From NCBI GenBank assembly GCA_033875255.1, contig JAWZSN010000044.1, positions 1-15,823 on the forward strand: 15,823 nt of DNA, read 5' to 3'. Below, piece by piece: positions 7,633-15,281 of this stretch (its first letter is position 1; every line of letters starts with the position of its first letter). The notes beneath the pieces are model-generated. The model searched no databases. It worked only from the letters and a program-made list of their open reading frames with translations, and was not told the origin of the DNA. A program made the translations under genes and the position numbers. This DNA is from Marinimicrococcus sp033875255. Lineage in GTDB: Bacteria > Pseudomonadota > Alphaproteobacteria > Geminicoccales > Geminicoccaceae.

Positions 7633-10053
7633 ATGACGACGGTCCTGGCGGAGCCCGAGGCCGGAGAGCGGCTGGAGCTGCCGGTGAGCGGCATGACCTG
7701 TGCTTCTTGTGCCGGGCGCGTCGAGAAGGCGCTGCAGGCGGTGCCGGGCGTGCGGGACGCGAAGGTCAATCTGGCGCTGGAGCGGGCGGTGGTGCGGACC
7801 ACGGCCGCAGGCGCCGACCCCGCCGCGCTGGCGAGGGCGGTGCACGAGGCCGGCTACGGCGTGCCCGAGCGTCATGTGACGCTGGCGGTGCGGGGCATGA
7901 CCTGCGCATCGTGCGCTGGCCGCATCGAGAAGGCGCTGCTGCGCGTGCCGGGTGTGCTGGCGGCGAGCGTCAACCTCGCCCTCGAGCGGGCCGAGCTGCG
8001 GGTGGTCCCCGATTCCGCCGGGGTAAACGAGCTCGTGGCCGCGGTCGAGGCCGCGGGTTACGGCGCAGCTCTCGCGGACGAGGCCGATGCCGCCGCCGCC
8101 GACCAGGCGGACGAGCAGGCCGCGCGCCGGCGCGAGACGCTGACGCTCGCGGCCTCGACGTTTCTCACCCTGCCGTTCCTCCTCCAGATGGTCCTGATGC
8201 CGCTGGGCGGCGGCCTCCACATGCCGCCCTGGCTGGAGCTTGTGCTGGCGGCACCGGTGCAGCTCGTCATCGGCTGGCGCTTCTACAAGGCCGCGTGGAA
8301 GGCGCTCAGGGCGCGGACCGGCAACATGGACCTGCTGGTGGCCATCGGCACCAGCATGGCCTTCCTCCTGAGCCTCTACTTCCTCGTGACCCGCGGCGAG
8401 GCGGCGCAAGGCCACCTCTATTTCGAGGCCTCGGCCGCCATCATCACCCTGGTGCTCTTCGGCAAGTGGCTGGAGGGCCGGGCCAAGCGCAGCGCCAGCG
8501 AGGCGATCCGCGCGCTGATGGCGCTGCGCCCCGAGACCGCCCGTGTCGTGCGCCGCGGCGAGGAGGTCGAGGTCCCGGTAGCCAGCGTGGCGGTCGGCGA
8601 GACGGTGGTGGTGCGGCCGGGCGAGCGGGTGCCGGTGGACGGCGAGATCGTCCGCGGCGCCAGCGAGCTCGACGAGTCGCTGCTCACCGGCGAAAGCCTG
8701 CCGGTCGCCCGCGGCAGCGGCGATACCGTCATCGCCGGGGCGATCAACGGCTCCGGCCTGCTGCGCCTGCGCGCCTCGCGGGTGGGCAGGGACACGACCC
8801 TGGCGCGGATCACCGAGCTGGTCGCCAGCGCCCAGGCCGGCAAGGCGCCCATCCAGCGGCTGGTGGACAGGGTGAGCGCCGTCTTCGTGCCGGTGGTGCT
8901 GCTCATCGCGCTGCTGACCATGGCCGGGTGGCTCATCGCCGGCGGCACCCTCGAAGCCGCCATCATCGCCGCCGTCTCGGTCACCGTCATCGCCTGTCCC
9001 TGCGCGCTGGGCCTCGCCACGCCGGCGGCGCTGGTGGCGGGCACCGGTGCCGCTGCCCGGGCCGGCATCCTGATCCGCGACATCGAGACCCTGGAGCGGG
9101 CGCACGCGGTCGATGCGGCGATCTTCGACAAGACCGGCACGCTCACCCGCGGCCGGCCCGAGCTGGTCGCGGTCGAGGCCGCGGACGAGGCCGCTCTCCT
9201 GGCGCTCGCCGCCGCCGCCCAGCAGGGCAGCGAGCATCCGCTCGGTCATTCGATGGTTCGCGCCGCGAAGGAGCGGGGCCTGCGGCTGGAGCCTCTCGAC
9301 ATGTTCGAGGGCGTGCCCGGTCTGGGCATCGCCGCCACGCTGGGCGGCCGGCGCGTGCTGGTGGGCCGTGCGGCGCTTCTGGAACGGGAAGGTGTGGCGA
9401 CCGGTTCATGGAGGAGCCGGGCCGAGGAGCTGGCCGGGGCCGGGCGGACCGTCTCCTGGGTGGCGGCCGACGGCGCGGTGCTGGGGCTGGTGGCTTTCGA
9501 GGATGCGCTGCGGCCGGAATCGGCCGGCGCCGTGGCGAGGCTCAGCGAGCGGGATATCGAGCCGGTGATGATGTCGGGCGACAACGAGGCCACCGCCCGC
9601 CGGGTCGCGGACGCGATCGGCATCCGCGAGGTGCGGGCGCCGGTGCGGCCGGAGGAGAAGGCCGCCGAGGTCGAGCGGCTGCGCGGCAGCGGCCGGGTCG
9701 TCGCCATGGTGGGCGACGGCGTCAACGACGCGCCGGCGCTGGCCGCGGCCGATGTCGGCATCGCCGTGGGCACCGGCGCCGACGTCGCGCTGGCGGCAGC
9801 CGGGATCACGTTGATGCGGCCCAACCCGCTGCTCGTGCCGGCCGCCCTCGAGATCGCCCGGGCCACCTGGCGCAAGATCGGCCAGAACCTGTTCTGGGCG
9901 TTCGCCTACAACACGCTGGGCATCCCGCTCGCCGCTCTCGGCTATCTGAGCCCCGCCATGGCCGGTGCGGCGATGGCGCTCAGCAGCGTCTCGGTGGTCA
10001 CCAACGCCCTCTTCCTGCGCCGCTGGCGCCCCGCCCTCGGACAGCCCACATGA
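7633..10053 (+). CDS. copA: Cu(I)-exporting P1B-type ATPase
   Basis: CopA uses ATP to pump Cu(I) from the cytoplasm across the inner membrane. The 806-residue protein has two N-terminal heavy-metal-associated domains with GMTCASC motifs (C23/C26 and C91/C94). A membrane section with the actuator motif LTGES follows, then the transmembrane metal site C455-P456-C457. The phosphorylation motif DKTGT has its aspartate at 499. The nucleotide domain has SEHPLGHS, and the hinge GDGVNDAP lies at 694-701. The last helices contain YN (AFAYNTLG) and MALSS, marking the Cu(I) class P1B-1 rather than the Zn or Cd class. AAGGA lies six bases before the ATG. It is the first gene of a coupled operon behind a CueR-type promoter. 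Nothing is missing. Confidence 0.97.
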   Translation: MTTVLAEPEAGERLELPVSGMTCASCAGRVEKALQAVPGVRDAKVNLALERAVVRTTAAGADPAALARAVHEAGYGVPERHVTLAVRGMTCASCAGRIEKALLRVPGVLAASVNLALERAELRVVPDSAGVNELVAAVEAAGYGAALADEADAAAADQADEQAARRRETLTLAASTFLTLPFLLQMVLMPLGGGLHMPPWLELVLAAPVQLVIGWRFYKAAWKALRARTGNMDLLVAIGTSMAFLLSLYFLVTRGEAAQGHLYFEASAAIITLVLFGKWLEGRAKRSASEAIRALMALRPETARVVRRGEEVEVPVASVAVGETVVVRPGERVPVDGEIVRGASELDESLLTGESLPVARGSGDTVIAGAINGSGLLRLRASRVGRDTTLARITELVASAQAGKAPIQRLVDRVSAVFVPVVLLIALLTMAGWLIAGGTLEAAIIAAVSVTVIACPCALGLATPAALVAGTGAAARAGILIRDIETLERAHAVDAAIFDKTGTLTRGRPELVAVEAADEAALLALAAAAQQGSEHPLGHSMVRAAKERGLRLEPLDMFEGVPGLGIAATLGGRRVLVGRAALLEREGVATGSWRSRAEELAGAGRTVSWVAADGAVLGLVAFEDALRPESAGAVARLSERDIEPVMMSGDNEATARRVADAIGIREVRAPVRPEEKAAEVERLRGSGRVVAMVGDGVNDAPALAAADVGIAVGTGADVALAAAGITLMRPNPLLVPAALEIARATWRKIGQNLFWAFAYNTLGIPLAALGYLSPAMAGAAMALSSVSVVTNALFLRRWRPALGQPT

Positions 10054-10064
10054 TGGAGCCTCGC

Positions 10065-10544
10065 ATGAGCCCGCTTTCCCGCCGCCGCCTCCTGGCTCTG
10101 GGCGCAGCCCTTCCGCTGGCGGCCGCGCTTCGCCCGGCCGCCGCGGCCGAGAGGCCGCTGGTCACTGTCTGGAAGGATCCGTGGTGCGGCTGCTGCACCG
10201 CCTGGGCCGAGCATCTGGAGGCCGCCGGCTTTCCGGTGCGGCTGATCGAGAGCAGCGATGTCGCGGGTCGGCGCGCGCTGTTGGGCGTGCCGGCCGGGCT
10301 CGCCGGCTGCCACACCGCCGAGGTGGCGGGCTATGCCGTCGAGGGCCATGTGCCGGCTGAGGCGGTCGACAAGCTTCTGGCGGAGCGCCCGGCCGTGGCC
10401 GGCCTTGCCGTGCCCGGCATGCCGATTGGCTCGCCGGGCATGCCAAGCGACCAGCCGCAGACCTATGACGTCCTGGCCTTCGGCCGGGCCGGCGGGGTCG
10501 AGCGCTTCATGCGCTTTCGGGGCCCGGAGCGCATCGCCGGCTGA
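10065..10544 (+). CDS. DUF411 / CopG-like periplasmic copper protein with Tat signal
   Basis: The 159-residue product starts with a twin-arginine signal (MSPLSRRRLLALGAALPLAA, cleavage probably after the AAAA near residue 28), so it should be exported folded to the periplasm. The mature part matches the DUF411 family: VWKDPWCGCCTAWAEHL with a cysteine cluster, then AGCHTAEV, VEGHVPAE and GLAVPGMPIGSPGMP. Family members such as CopG are linked to copper resistance and bind copper through these cysteines. Methionines in the PGMP motifs may add ligands. I chose the ATG at 10065 because GGAG (10055-10058) lies six bases upstream and it opens directly on the signal peptide. Two earlier in-frame ATGs at 10050 and 10053 overlap the copA stop. 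The stop overlaps the next start. Confidence 0.9.
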   Translation: MSPLSRRRLLALGAALPLAAALRPAAAAERPLVTVWKDPWCGCCTAWAEHLEAAGFPVRLIESSDVAGRRALLGVPAGLAGCHTAEVAGYAVEGHVPAEAVDKLLAERPAVAGLAVPGMPIGSPGMPSDQPQTYDVLAFGRAGGVERFMRFRGPERIAG

Positions 10545-11635
10545 TGGAGGCTTCCTCCTCCGGTCGGGCCGCTGGCGGCCGCTCCCGCCCGCGCAGCTGG
10601 CGGCGCTGGATGCCGTGGGTCAGCGGCCTCCTCGGTGTGGCGATCCTCGTCTACGTGCTGCGCGGCTTCCGCCTCGAGCGCTTCGTCGAGGTGTTGGACG
10701 AGGCGGACCTGCGCTTCCTCCTGCTGCTGCCGGCGGCCCTTCTGGCCGAGCAGACCCTGCGCGCCTGGAAGTGGCGGCAGCTCCTGGCTCCCTTCGCGCG
10801 GGTAGGGCCGCTGCGTCTCCTCGGCAGCATCATGGCCGGCCAGCTTCTCGCCATCCTGATCCCGCTGGGGGTGGGGGCGGTGGCCCGCTCGTGGCTGGTG
10901 GCGCGACGCGAGCGGCTCGAGCTGCCGACGGTGCTGGCCACCGTGGCGGTCGACCGGCTGGTCGACGGCGTGGTCTTCGCCCTGCTCGTGCCCGTGGCCC
11001 TTTTGAGTGTCGCCTTCGTCGACCAGGCCGGCATCCGCGGCCTGCTCTTTTGGATCGGCACCGGCAGCTTCGTGCTGCTCTCCACCCTGCTGCTCCTGCT
11101 CGTCCGTTCGCAGGACGGGCTGCTGGCCGCCGAGGGCCGGATGGTGCGCACCGCCGGGCGGTTGCCATTCGGGGTGGGCGAGCGGGCGGTCGGCATGGCC
11201 GCGGCGTTCGCCCGCGGCGGCGCCTGGCCGCGCGAGCCGCGCCGCGGCTTGCGGGTGGTGGGAGCGAGCCTGCTCATCAAGCCGCTGGCCGCCACCCACT
11301 TCCTGTGGGCCGGCCTCGCCTTTGGCGTGGTCCTCGAGCCTGGCGACTATCTCTTCCTCCTGGTCTGCCTGGGCTTCGTCGGCATCCTCGGCTATTTCGC
11401 CCGCGCCGCCGGCAGCTTTCTCCTGGGCGCCGTCTTCGCCCTGGGCCTGCTGGGCGTGGCCGAGGAGCAGGCGCTCGCCATGGCGCTGGCGGTAGAGGGC
11501 ACGAACCTTTTGAGCATCGCCTTGATCGGTGCGCTGGCTCTGTGGCAGCAGGGGGTGGCGCTGGCCGAGGCCGACCTCGACCCTTCTGTTCTGGAAGGGC
11601 CGGGACCGCGCCGGATTCATGAGGGGCAGGGGTGA
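10544..11635 (+). CDS. Lysylphosphatidylglycerol-synthase-TM / flippase-like membrane protein
   Basis: The 363-residue protein has a basic N-terminus (RPRSWRRW) and about eight hydrophobic segments between residues 22 and 345. Its pattern fits the UPF0104/LPG_synthase_TM family: EQTLRAWKWRQLL, GQLLAILIPLGVGAVARSWLV, and TVLATVAVDRLVDGVVFALLVPVALL. In this family the first resembles the RxxxWR segment and the third the conserved ER-x-D-g region, here DRLVDG. Family members include the membrane half of MprF and other proposed lipid-linked substrate flippases; the soluble aminoacyl-transferase domain of MprF is absent. The start ATG shares one base with the preceding TGA (TGATG) and has no clear ribosome binding site, so translation is probably coupled to the DUF411 gene. 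A copper-linked role is inferred only from the operon. Confidence 0.78.
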   Translation: MEASSSGRAAGGRSRPRSWRRWMPWVSGLLGVAILVYVLRGFRLERFVEVLDEADLRFLLLLPAALLAEQTLRAWKWRQLLAPFARVGPLRLLGSIMAGQLLAILIPLGVGAVARSWLVARRERLELPTVLATVAVDRLVDGVVFALLVPVALLSVAFVDQAGIRGLLFWIGTGSFVLLSTLLLLLVRSQDGLLAAEGRMVRTAGRLPFGVGERAVGMAAAFARGGAWPREPRRGLRVVGASLLIKPLAATHFLWAGLAFGVVLEPGDYLFLLVCLGFVGILGYFARAAGSFLLGAVFALGLLGVAEEQALAMALAVEGTNLLSIALIGALALWQQGVALAEADLDPSVLEGPGPRRIHEGQG

Positions 11636-12246
11636 CGGGCGACACGCTGACGGAAGGGTTCAGCGCCTTCTTCATCAAGGCCGGCGAGGCCGTTCCTGCG
11701 CTGCGCCGCATTCCCCGTCCGCCGCCCGCGCCTTTCGATGCGCTCCTCGCCCATCGCCGCACCATGACCGAGGTGCTGGCCGCGGCCTGGCGCTCGCCCC
11801 TGCGCCGGCGGACCCTCGAGGAAGAGGTGGCCCAAGGCCGTCTCGCCCGCACCGTGCTCCTGCTGAGCGGCACCGGCCAGCCGGTCGAGTTCGCCCATCT
11901 CCAGATCGAGCTGGATGCGCTGCCCGATGCGCCGCCTCATTCGGTGAGCCGCTCGCCCACGCCCTTCGGCGCCTGGCTCCGTGCTGCCGGACTCGAGCCC
12001 CGGATAACGGTCGAGACCTTTTTCACCGCCGAGCCCACGGCGCTCTTGCGCCAGTTCCTCCGGCATGGCGCTGCGCCCCTGTGGGGCCGTGTTGCCAATC
12101 TTCACGACGAGACCGGCCGGCTGCTGGCCCGTTCCCTCGAGATTCCCGCCGCCCCCGGGCCGGCGGGCCGGCCTGCACCGGCTGGCGATCCGGAGGTGTC
12201 GGGGCCGGAGGATTGGAACGCTTCACGGTTGCCCGGAACAGGCTAG
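11632..12246 (+). CDS. Chorismate-lyase-fold protein, function uncertain
   Basis: The 204-residue protein resembles the UbiC/chorismate lyase fold. Visible matches are RTMTEVLAAAW (the S-L-T-x-x-L segment), LARTVLLLSGTGQPVEFAHLQI (the LREVVL-x-G-x-GQP strand, with R73 where UbiC has its catalytic arginine), TPFGAWLRAAG (PLG-x-x-L), and LWGRVANLHDETGRLLARSLEI near 150-171 (LWGR...G-x-LL...E). The catalytic glutamate would be E170 with a one-residue shift. UbiC splits chorismate into 4-hydroxybenzoate and pyruvate for ubiquinone; this protein may do that or only share the fold. About 30 proline/glycine-rich residues follow the domain. The GTG start overlaps the upstream stop (GTGA) and has GAGGGG five bases ahead. 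It is the last gene of the copper-linked operon. Confidence 0.6.
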   Translation: MTGDTLTEGFSAFFIKAGEAVPALRRIPRPPPAPFDALLAHRRTMTEVLAAAWRSPLRRRTLEEEVAQGRLARTVLLLSGTGQPVEFAHLQIELDALPDAPPHSVSRSPTPFGAWLRAAGLEPRITVETFFTAEPTALLRQFLRHGAAPLWGRVANLHDETGRLLARSLEIPAAPGPAGRPAPAGDPEVSGPEDWNASRLPGTG

Positions 12247-12328
12247 CCGGAGCGCTGCCGGGCAGCCGGTGGCGCCCGCGCCGCCTGCGCCGTGCAAGGC
12301 GCTGCGCGCGGCTTTCCTCTGCTTTCTG

Positions 12329-12892
12329 TCAGTTGCCGGCGGGACGCTGCCGGGCCGCGGCCCTGGCGGGTGAGGGGGCGCGGCTGAGGAGGGCGCCGTC
12401 GCGGCTGCGGCCTACCTTGCCGAAGGCGATGCCGGCCTCTGCCAGGCTCTCCTCCAGCGCCGCCCGCGGCAGGCCCATGAACTGCTCGATCAGCGCCACA
12501 TAGACCGCCACGAACCGCGGCCCGTGCTTGTCGGGGGCCAGCCCGTGGGCGCATTCGTGCAGGACCACCGGCCGGGTGCGGGCCCAGCGCGGCAGCTTGA
12601 TGACGGCACGCGAGCCGCAGGCATGGCGGCGGCCGCGGCCGTCGGTGACCAGCGGCGGGGTCCAGTCGTGGTCTCCGGCGGCCGGCGCCTCGGCCCAGCG
12701 ATAGGCCGCCAGCACCAGCGCCCGGCACTCGTCCAGCGAAAGGGCCGCCGTGTCGCGCGGCAGCACGTGCCGGCCCTCCCAGCGATAGACCTTGCTGCGC
12801 TGGAAATCGGGCGCGGAACGCCGCCTGCGGCGCGGCGCCGCCGGCACCGGTGTGCCGAGGATCAGGCGCATCAGGGTGCGGAGCGGCGGCAT
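12329..12892 (-). CDS. Small HExxH zinc-metallopeptidase-like protein
   Basis: The 187-residue protein contains VVLHECAHGLAPDKHGPRF: a zinc-binding HExxH (H112, E113, H116), then H123 in an HGPRF motif, then VAVYVALIEQFMG. The HExxH plus HGP-x-F arrangement followed by a Y-x-x-L-x-x-x-x-MG helix resembles SprT-like and TIGR04338-type putative metallohydrolases. H123 is the likely third zinc ligand. No signal peptide or membrane segment is evident, so it is probably cytoplasmic. An arginine run lies at 21-25, and the last 25 residues are basic and of low complexity. The start was set at the ATG at 12892, with GAGAGGAG just upstream on the minus strand; the frame extends further upstream only as Arg/Pro-rich shadow sequence. 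It is divergent from the J-domain gene. Substrate unknown. Confidence 0.72.
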   Translation of the reverse strand: MPPLRTLMRLILGTPVPAAPRRRRRSAPDFQRSKVYRWEGRHVLPRDTAALSLDECRALVLAAYRWAEAPAAGDHDWTPPLVTDGRGRRHACGSRAVIKLPRWARTRPVVLHECAHGLAPDKHGPRFVAVYVALIEQFMGLPRAALEESLAEAGIAFGKVGRSRDGALLSRAPSPARAAARQRPAGN

Positions 12893-13032
12893 GGGTCTCC
12901 TCTCGCAGATCGCGCCGGGAGCTTGCCGTCGCGGGCTGCACGGCGCAACCATGCGGCCCGGCGTATGCCGGCGGCCGTCGACCGGAGGCCTGCGGCCTTG
13001 ACGACCCCGACAGGTTCCAGCACCACCGATCC

Positions 13033-13947
13033 ATGCACTCGCTAGGTGATCCGGAAGGCTATTATCACTCGCTCGGCGTCTCGCGCACCGCGACGGCGGA
13101 CGAGATTCGCACGGCTTTCCGGGATCGCGCCAAGCGCTACCATCCCGACCGCGGCGGCTCGGCGGCGGACGCCGAGCGGTTCCAGCGGCTGCGCGAGGCC
13201 TACGAGGTCCTGCGCAACCCCGAGCGGCGCCGCGAGTATGACGGCGAGGCGATCCGCCGGGTGCGCGAGCAGACCGAGGCGCGGCGGGCGGCGTCCTGGC
13301 AGAACGGCCGGCGCCGCCGCGAGCCGCCGCGGGCGCCACGGCCGCAGCGCGGCGGCGCGATGGGTTTTCTCGCGGCCGTGCTGGGGCTGGCCTTTCTCGG
13401 CATGTGCGGGCTGTGGTGGTCGTCGCAGCGCCAGCTCGATACCCGCAACCTGCAGGTGGCCGAGCTTTACTACCGCCTGAGCGAGCAGCAGGCCGCTCCC
13501 GTCCGTGCGGCGGAGCTGCGCCCCACCAGCTTTTCCACGCTTGCCGACGCCACCGCCGGCCCTGCCCGGGAACAGGCGCTGTTTACCGCACGGATCGAGT
13601 TTGCCGGCACCGGCCCGGCGCTCGACGTGATCGCCGAAGGACGGCTCGAGGAGGCGCTTGGGGATCTGGGCTCGGCGATCCGCAGCCTGCCTCCCGGCCG
13701 CAACTGGATCGTGCTGGTGGAAAGCGGGCTGGGAACGGCCGCCGACCAATCGGGCGTGGCGATCGAGGCCTGGGAGCTGGCGCTGCTGCGCATGGCCGGC
13801 GTGGTTGAGTATCTCGCCCGCCGCGGCCTGCCTGCGGACCGGCTCGCCAGCCGCTTCGAGGCGGGTAGCGCCGCCGCGGCAGCCGCTCCCGGCGACAGCC
13901 CGGCCGTCGAGATCAGGCTGCTCTGCTGCTTTGCGGCCGGCGGCTGA
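13033..13947 (+). CDS. Membrane-anchored J-domain protein with OmpA/MotB-like C-terminal domain
   Basis: The 304-residue protein begins with a J-domain at about 9-72: DPEGYYHSLGVSRTATADEI, then the essential HPD at 37-39 (YHPDR), then EAYEVLRNPERRREYD. It lacks the Gly/Phe and zinc-finger regions of DnaJ. An Arg/Pro-rich linker (about 75-107) leads to one membrane helix at about 110-129. By the positive-inside rule the J-domain should face cytoplasmic DnaK and residues 130-304 the periplasm. That part looks like a divergent OmpA/MotB peptidoglycan-binding domain: ALFTARIEFAG, RNWIVLVESG, AWELALLRMAGVVEYLARRG with R253 at the usual arginine position, LPADRLASRF, and a final VEIRLL. The start is the ATG at 13033; only a weak ACAGG lies upstream. 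Client unknown. Confidence 0.82.
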   Translation: MHSLGDPEGYYHSLGVSRTATADEIRTAFRDRAKRYHPDRGGSAADAERFQRLREAYEVLRNPERRREYDGEAIRRVREQTEARRAASWQNGRRRREPPRAPRPQRGGAMGFLAAVLGLAFLGMCGLWWSSQRQLDTRNLQVAELYYRLSEQQAAPVRAAELRPTSFSTLADATAGPAREQALFTARIEFAGTGPALDVIAEGRLEEALGDLGSAIRSLPPGRNWIVLVESGLGTAADQSGVAIEAWELALLRMAGVVEYLARRGLPADRLASRFEAGSAAAAAAPGDSPAVEIRLLCCFAAGG

Positions 13948-14012
13948 GGCGGCGCCGGGCCTGACGGGAGCGCTGTGAACGGCAGGACGCGCTCGATTGG
14001 CGGGGAGCCGGG

Positions 14013-14036
14013 GCGGCCCCGTGGGGGCGGGGCCGC
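14013..14036. terminator. Perfect 9-bp GC hairpin between convergent genes
   Basis: GCGGCCCCG at 14013-14021 and CGGGGCCGC at 14028-14036 are exact inverted repeats around a 6-base loop TGGGGG. It lies between the ends of the J-domain gene and the enolase-superfamily gene, as expected for a bidirectional terminator. Neither side has a T-tract. Apart from it, the 131-base gap holds only GC-rich sequence. Confidence 0.5.
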
Positions 14037-14078
14037 ACAAGGCGCAGCGCGCCACGGGGCCGGGTTCGGCGGCGCGCC

Positions 14079-15281
14079 TCAGAGCCTGCTGGTCTCGATC
14101 TGCACGTCCTTGCGCTTGAGAACGTCGGGCAGCAGCCGGGTGCCCAGCCCGGGCCCTTCCATCGGCAGGATGTAGCCGTTCTCCATGCGCGGCAGCTCGG
14201 TCACCAGCTCCTTGTACCATCCGGTGTAGAAGGCGCGCACGCTCTCCTGGATCAGGCCATTGGTGGCGTTCAGCGAGAGGTGGCAGGAGGCGGTGTAGAC
14301 GATCGGGCCGGTGCAGTCGTGCGGTGCCACCGGCAAATGGTGCGCCTCGGCCATGCTGGCGATCTTTCTGGCCTCGGAGAGGCCGCCGACCCAGGCGAGG
14401 TCGAGCATCACCACGCCCACCGCCTGCCGGGCCATCAGGTCGCGGAAGACCGGGCGGGTGGCCAGCGTCTCGCTGGCGGTGATGGGCACGTGGGTGGAGG
14501 CTGCAAGCTCGGCCAGGGCGTCGAAATTGTTCATCTTGATGGGGTCCTCGTACCAGAACGGCGAGAACTCCTCGAGAGCGCCGAAGATGCGTTTGGCGGT
14601 GGGCAGGTTCCACAAGGAATGGAACTCCACCATGATGTCCATCTTCTCGCCCACCGCTTGGCGGATCTTCCTGAACGGCTCGAGCGCCGTCTCCAGCTCC
14701 TCCGGGCTGATATAGAGCCCGCCCCAGCGCTCGGCGGCGAAGTCGAACGGCCAGATCTTCATGCCGGTGATGCCCTGCTCGAGCAGCGAGTGGGCGAGCT
14801 CGTCGGCGCGATGGAGGAAGGCGTCGAGGTCCTCGTAGGGGCCTTGCCTGCCGTCCAGGCCCCAGTTCTCTGTGAGCTGGCCCTTGGAGCCGCGGACATA
14901 CCGGTAGCCGGCGCAGGTATTGTAGGTGCGGATCTTGTCGCGGGCGAGGCCGCCCAGGAGCTGGTGGATCGGCTGGTTCGTGGCCTGACCCCAGATGTCC
15001 CACAAGGCGATGTCGAGGGCCGAGGCGCCGCGCACCTCGGCGCCACTGCTGGAGATGCCCAGATAGTAGTTGTGCAGCAGGTTGCGCGAATGCCTGTCGA
15101 TGTGCAGCGGATTCTGCCCGAGGAGGCGCTCGGCCGCGCTCTCGTGGATGAAGGCGGCGGCGGCCCGGGGCCCGAAGAAGGTTTCGCCGAGCCCGGTGAT
15201 GCCCTCGTCGGTGTGCACCTGGGTCCACAGAAGGTTGGGAAATTCCTCGACCCAGATCGTGTCGATGGCGGTGATCTTCAT
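14079..15281 (-). CDS. Mandelate racemase/muconate lactonizing enzyme family protein (enolase superfamily)
   Basis: The 400-residue protein has the enolase-superfamily capping domain (about 1-115; TDEGITGLGETF, ALDIALWDIWGQ) and barrel. Barrel residues match the mandelate racemase subgroup in spacing: metal ligands E219 (MVEFH), E245 (YEDP) and E271 (ASETLATR) are 26 and 26 residues apart, D294 (LDLAWVGG) is 23 after the last, and the general base H321 (APHDCTGP) is 50 after it. K175 in GMKIWPFD is the likely second base and E346 (QESVR) the likely acid. The first ligand is Glu where mandelate racemase has Asp. Such enzymes usually dehydrate or racemise sugar acids; the substrate cannot be named. 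The ATG at 15281 has GGGAGG eight bases upstream on the minus strand; an in-frame TTG at 15287 is less likely. No sugar-acid catabolic partner lies nearby. Confidence 0.9.
   Translation of the reverse strand: MKITAIDTIWVEEFPNLLWTQVHTDEGITGLGETFFGPRAAAAFIHESAAERLLGQNPLHIDRHSRNLLHNYYLGISSSGAEVRGASALDIALWDIWGQATNQPIHQLLGGLARDKIRTYNTCAGYRYVRGSKGQLTENWGLDGRQGPYEDLDAFLHRADELAHSLLEQGITGMKIWPFDFAAERWGGLYISPEELETALEPFRKIRQAVGEKMDIMVEFHSLWNLPTAKRIFGALEEFSPFWYEDPIKMNNFDALAELAASTHVPITASETLATRPVFRDLMARQAVGVVMLDLAWVGGLSEARKIASMAEAHHLPVAPHDCTGPIVYTASCHLSLNATNGLIQESVRAFYTGWYKELVTELPRMENGYILPMEGPGLGTRLLPDVLKRKDVQIETSRL

Noticed and set aside
7275..10544. A very long plus-strand open frame spanning copA in another frame
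   Set aside because: Most of it is Arg/Ala/Gly-rich shadow of copA. Only its last 160 codons (the DUF411 protein from 10065) are real, and possibly a short piece near 7347-7487.
12287..12302. A GCGCC/GGCGC hairpin with T-rich sequence further downstream, as a terminator of the copper operon
   Set aside because: The stem is only 5 bp and the T-rich part starts about ten bases later, too far for a convincing intrinsic terminator.
12998..13026. TTGACG as a -35 box for the J-domain gene
   Set aside because: The matching -10 position reads CACCAC and would leave almost no leader before the ATG.
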